DNA of 64,000 nt from Stappia indica (GTDB lineage Bacteria; Pseudomonadota; Alphaproteobacteria; Rhizobiales; Stappiaceae), in assembly GCF_020177335.1 (NCBI RefSeq), contig NZ_JAIVMG010000008.1, positions 62,001-126,000 on the forward strand. The letters run 5' to 3'. Made by a program: the position numbers and the translations under genes. The notes beneath the pieces were generated by a model that did not search any database, was not told the DNA's origin, and saw only the letters and a program-made list of their open reading frames with translations. Positions 63,717-64,000 of the stretch are shown here, in pieces; positions within the stretch are counted from its first letter, which is position 1, and each line of letters begins with the position of its first letter.

Positions 63717-63744
63717 GCCGTCCCGGATGCGGGACGGCTTTTTT
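63717..63744 (+). terminator. Rho-independent terminator after the thiolase gene
   Basis: A perfect 9-base stem (GCCGTCCCG / CGGGACGGC) with a GATG loop is followed directly by six T. This is a strong intrinsic terminator for the thiolase transcript. Confidence 0.93.
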
Positions 63745-63747
63745 GCG

Positions 63748-64000
63748 TCAGTCGATCAGAGCCGCCATGTCCCTGTGTCCGACATGGCTGGTCAGGCGCT
63801 TCTCGGCGAGGGCCTTGCGGTGGGCCGCAGCGAAGCCGACAAGTCCCTCCCGGTCGATGCCGATTTCCTCCGCCGCCGCGATCCAGCCATCGAGCAGCAT
63901 CTCCTGAAACCCGGTCTCGTTACTGCGGGCCTGCCAGTCGGACGGGCCTTCGGTGACCTTGAAGCCTGCGGCGGCAAAGGCGTGCGCCGCGTGATCGGCG
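63748..64000 (-). CDS. C-terminal part of a probable SAM-dependent methyltransferase
   Basis: The last 83 residues and the stop codon of a minus-strand gene whose start lies beyond the right edge. The visible part includes DHAAHAFAAAGFKVTEGPSD and LLDGWIAAAEEIGI and ends with a VGHRDMAAL motif. This is like the C-terminus of a group of class I methyltransferases of alphaproteobacteria (AAGY..SDW..., VGH.D). The AdoMet-binding part is outside, so the family call is tentative. Confidence 0.6.
   Translation of the reverse strand, partial: ADHAAHAFAAAGFKVTEGPSDWQARSNETGFQEMLLDGWIAAAEEIGIDREGLVGFAAAHRKALAEKRLTSHVGHRDMAALID

Overview
The window is high-GC, gene-dense chromosomal DNA of an alphaproteobacterium, most likely in the Hyphomicrobiales/Rhodobacterales range (inference). 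Supporting signs are TRAP transporters, a dual Irr/RirA-type iron-control region, and a cobalamin cluster. A class II synthetase-like amino acid:[carrier protein] ligase, of the kind described from Bradyrhizobium, points the same way. I see no rRNA, tRNA, insertion sequence, phage gene or CRISPR array.

Layout, left to right. (1) 1-2667, minus: the 5' part of an intimin/invasin-like inverse autotransporter with a beta-helix passenger, cut by the window edge. (2) 2904-3437: ureidoglycolate lyase. (3) 3493-14333: histidine utilisation. hutI-hutH-hutG-hutU run on the minus strand and lead into a three-gene TRAP transporter. hutF-hutC run divergently, with a TGTA-N2-TACA HutC operator between. (4) 14413-17371: an orphan TRAP binding protein, a flavin monooxygenase and a MarR regulator behind a perfect 13+1+13 palindrome. 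(5) 17386-23300: an iron-acquisition operon (Cys-rich protein, imelysin, di-haem oxidoreductase, second imelysin, DUF1513) preceded by Irr-type and RirA-type operators. (6) 23450-28739: a complete peptide-type ABC importer, then on the minus strand an ACT-domain regulator and a cupin. (7) 30111-43635: cobalamin synthesis, with a possible B12 riboswitch in the leader, then cbiX, cobH, cobL, cobI, cbiG-cobJ fusion and cobM. A MarR/luciferase-type monooxygenase/flavin reductase module follows, then cobB, cobA, cbiD and cobK.

(8) 43653-62159: an exopolysaccharide locus. It holds a WecG/TagA glycosyltransferase, a Wzz/ExoP-like co-polymerase with a degenerate kinase domain, a polymerase-like membrane protein, two GT4 glycosyltransferases, a polysaccharide deacetylase, a Wzx-like flippase, a GH5 enzyme and a tandem alpha/beta-hydrolase with an altered nucleophile. 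Facing these is a minus-strand operon: carrier protein, acyl-CoA-dehydrogenase-like flavoprotein, amino acid:carrier-protein ligase, DUF1839 protein and GH2 glycosidase. I read this as a cassette that loads an amino acid on a carrier protein, may oxidise it, and may transfer it to a glycan or other acceptor. It is the most interesting system here. (9) 62361-64000: a 3-oxoadipyl-CoA thiolase behind a TetR-type operator, a strong terminator, and the 3' end of a methyltransferase-like gene.

Most genes sit in tight operons with 4-base stop/start overlaps. The ends of the two facing exopolysaccharide operons overlap antisense. Functions rest on motif recognition by eye; no database search was run.
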